A stretch of DNA of 33,044 nt from Phenylobacterium sp. (GTDB lineage: Bacteria > Pseudomonadota > Alphaproteobacteria > Caulobacterales > Caulobacteraceae), in NCBI RefSeq assembly GCF_016793225.1, contig NZ_JAEUMN010000109.1, positions 1-33,044 on the forward strand, written 5' to 3'. Below the pieces are notes generated by a model that had not been told where the DNA came from, did no database searches, and worked only from the letters and a program-made list of their open reading frames with translations. This document shows, piece after piece, positions 33,043-33,044 of the stretch; position 1 is the stretch's first letter, and every line of letters starts with the position of its first letter. The position numbers and the translations under genes were made by a program.

Positions 33043-33044
33043 GG

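Overview
The window is about 33 kb of very GC-rich, densely packed bacterial chromosome. Several features point to an alphaproteobacterium, most likely of the Caulobacterales (Caulobacter/Phenylobacterium type): two secreted proteins ending in the PEPxxWA-CTERM sorting signal, a short inverted-repeat element of the 'gtcatcccgg' kind, and the overall gene repertoire. The taxonomic call is inference; no rRNA, tRNA, phage, IS or CRISPR sequence was found.

Left part (1-7273, all + strand): the end of an ABC ATPase with its large FtsX-type permease (YbbA/YbbP-like), a SAM methyltransferase, a two-helix small membrane protein, then an ECF sigma factor overlapping a membrane Ser/Thr-kinase-TPR protein. 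Next comes a PEPxxWA-CTERM gene (-), a hairpin-rich 370-bp intergenic region, a LuxR-type regulator (+) and a second PEPxxWA-CTERM gene (+).

Middle (10257-17209): thiC behind a clear TPP riboswitch (-), kup with a good intrinsic terminator (-), two tandem paralogous small secreted proteins (+), and a coupled PLP desulfhydrase / amino-acid racemase pair (+) that ends at an AT-rich terminator region.

17282-28747: a zinc metallopeptidase, a secreted coiled protein, a TPR protein and a DMT exporter (all -); a MAPEG protein converging on a sugar-phosphate transferase; a metal-dependent cyclase converging on a PQQ-type aldose dehydrogenase; a double-HhH secreted protein converging on an MsrQ-like heme membrane protein; a PRISE-type SDR converging on an enoyl-CoA hydratase that is divergent from a TetR regulator; then OsmC and an OmpA/Pal lipoprotein preceded by a coupled small membrane protein.

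Right end (29128-33044): a KdpD/KdpE-like two-component pair in which the kinase lacks the usual N-terminal sensor module and has no kdpFABC beside it. It is followed on the - strand by a two-gene unit: a proline-rich protein with an 85-residue tandem repeat (running off the window) and a fusion of a cysteine-less peroxiredoxin-like domain to a prolyl-4-hydroxylase-type oxygenase. That last pair is the best candidate for something undescribed, because a proline-rich repeat protein sits 24 bp upstream of a putative prolyl hydroxylase. The second most unusual item is the sigma-factor-linked kinase, whose catalytic loop has lost the conserved Arg and Lys.
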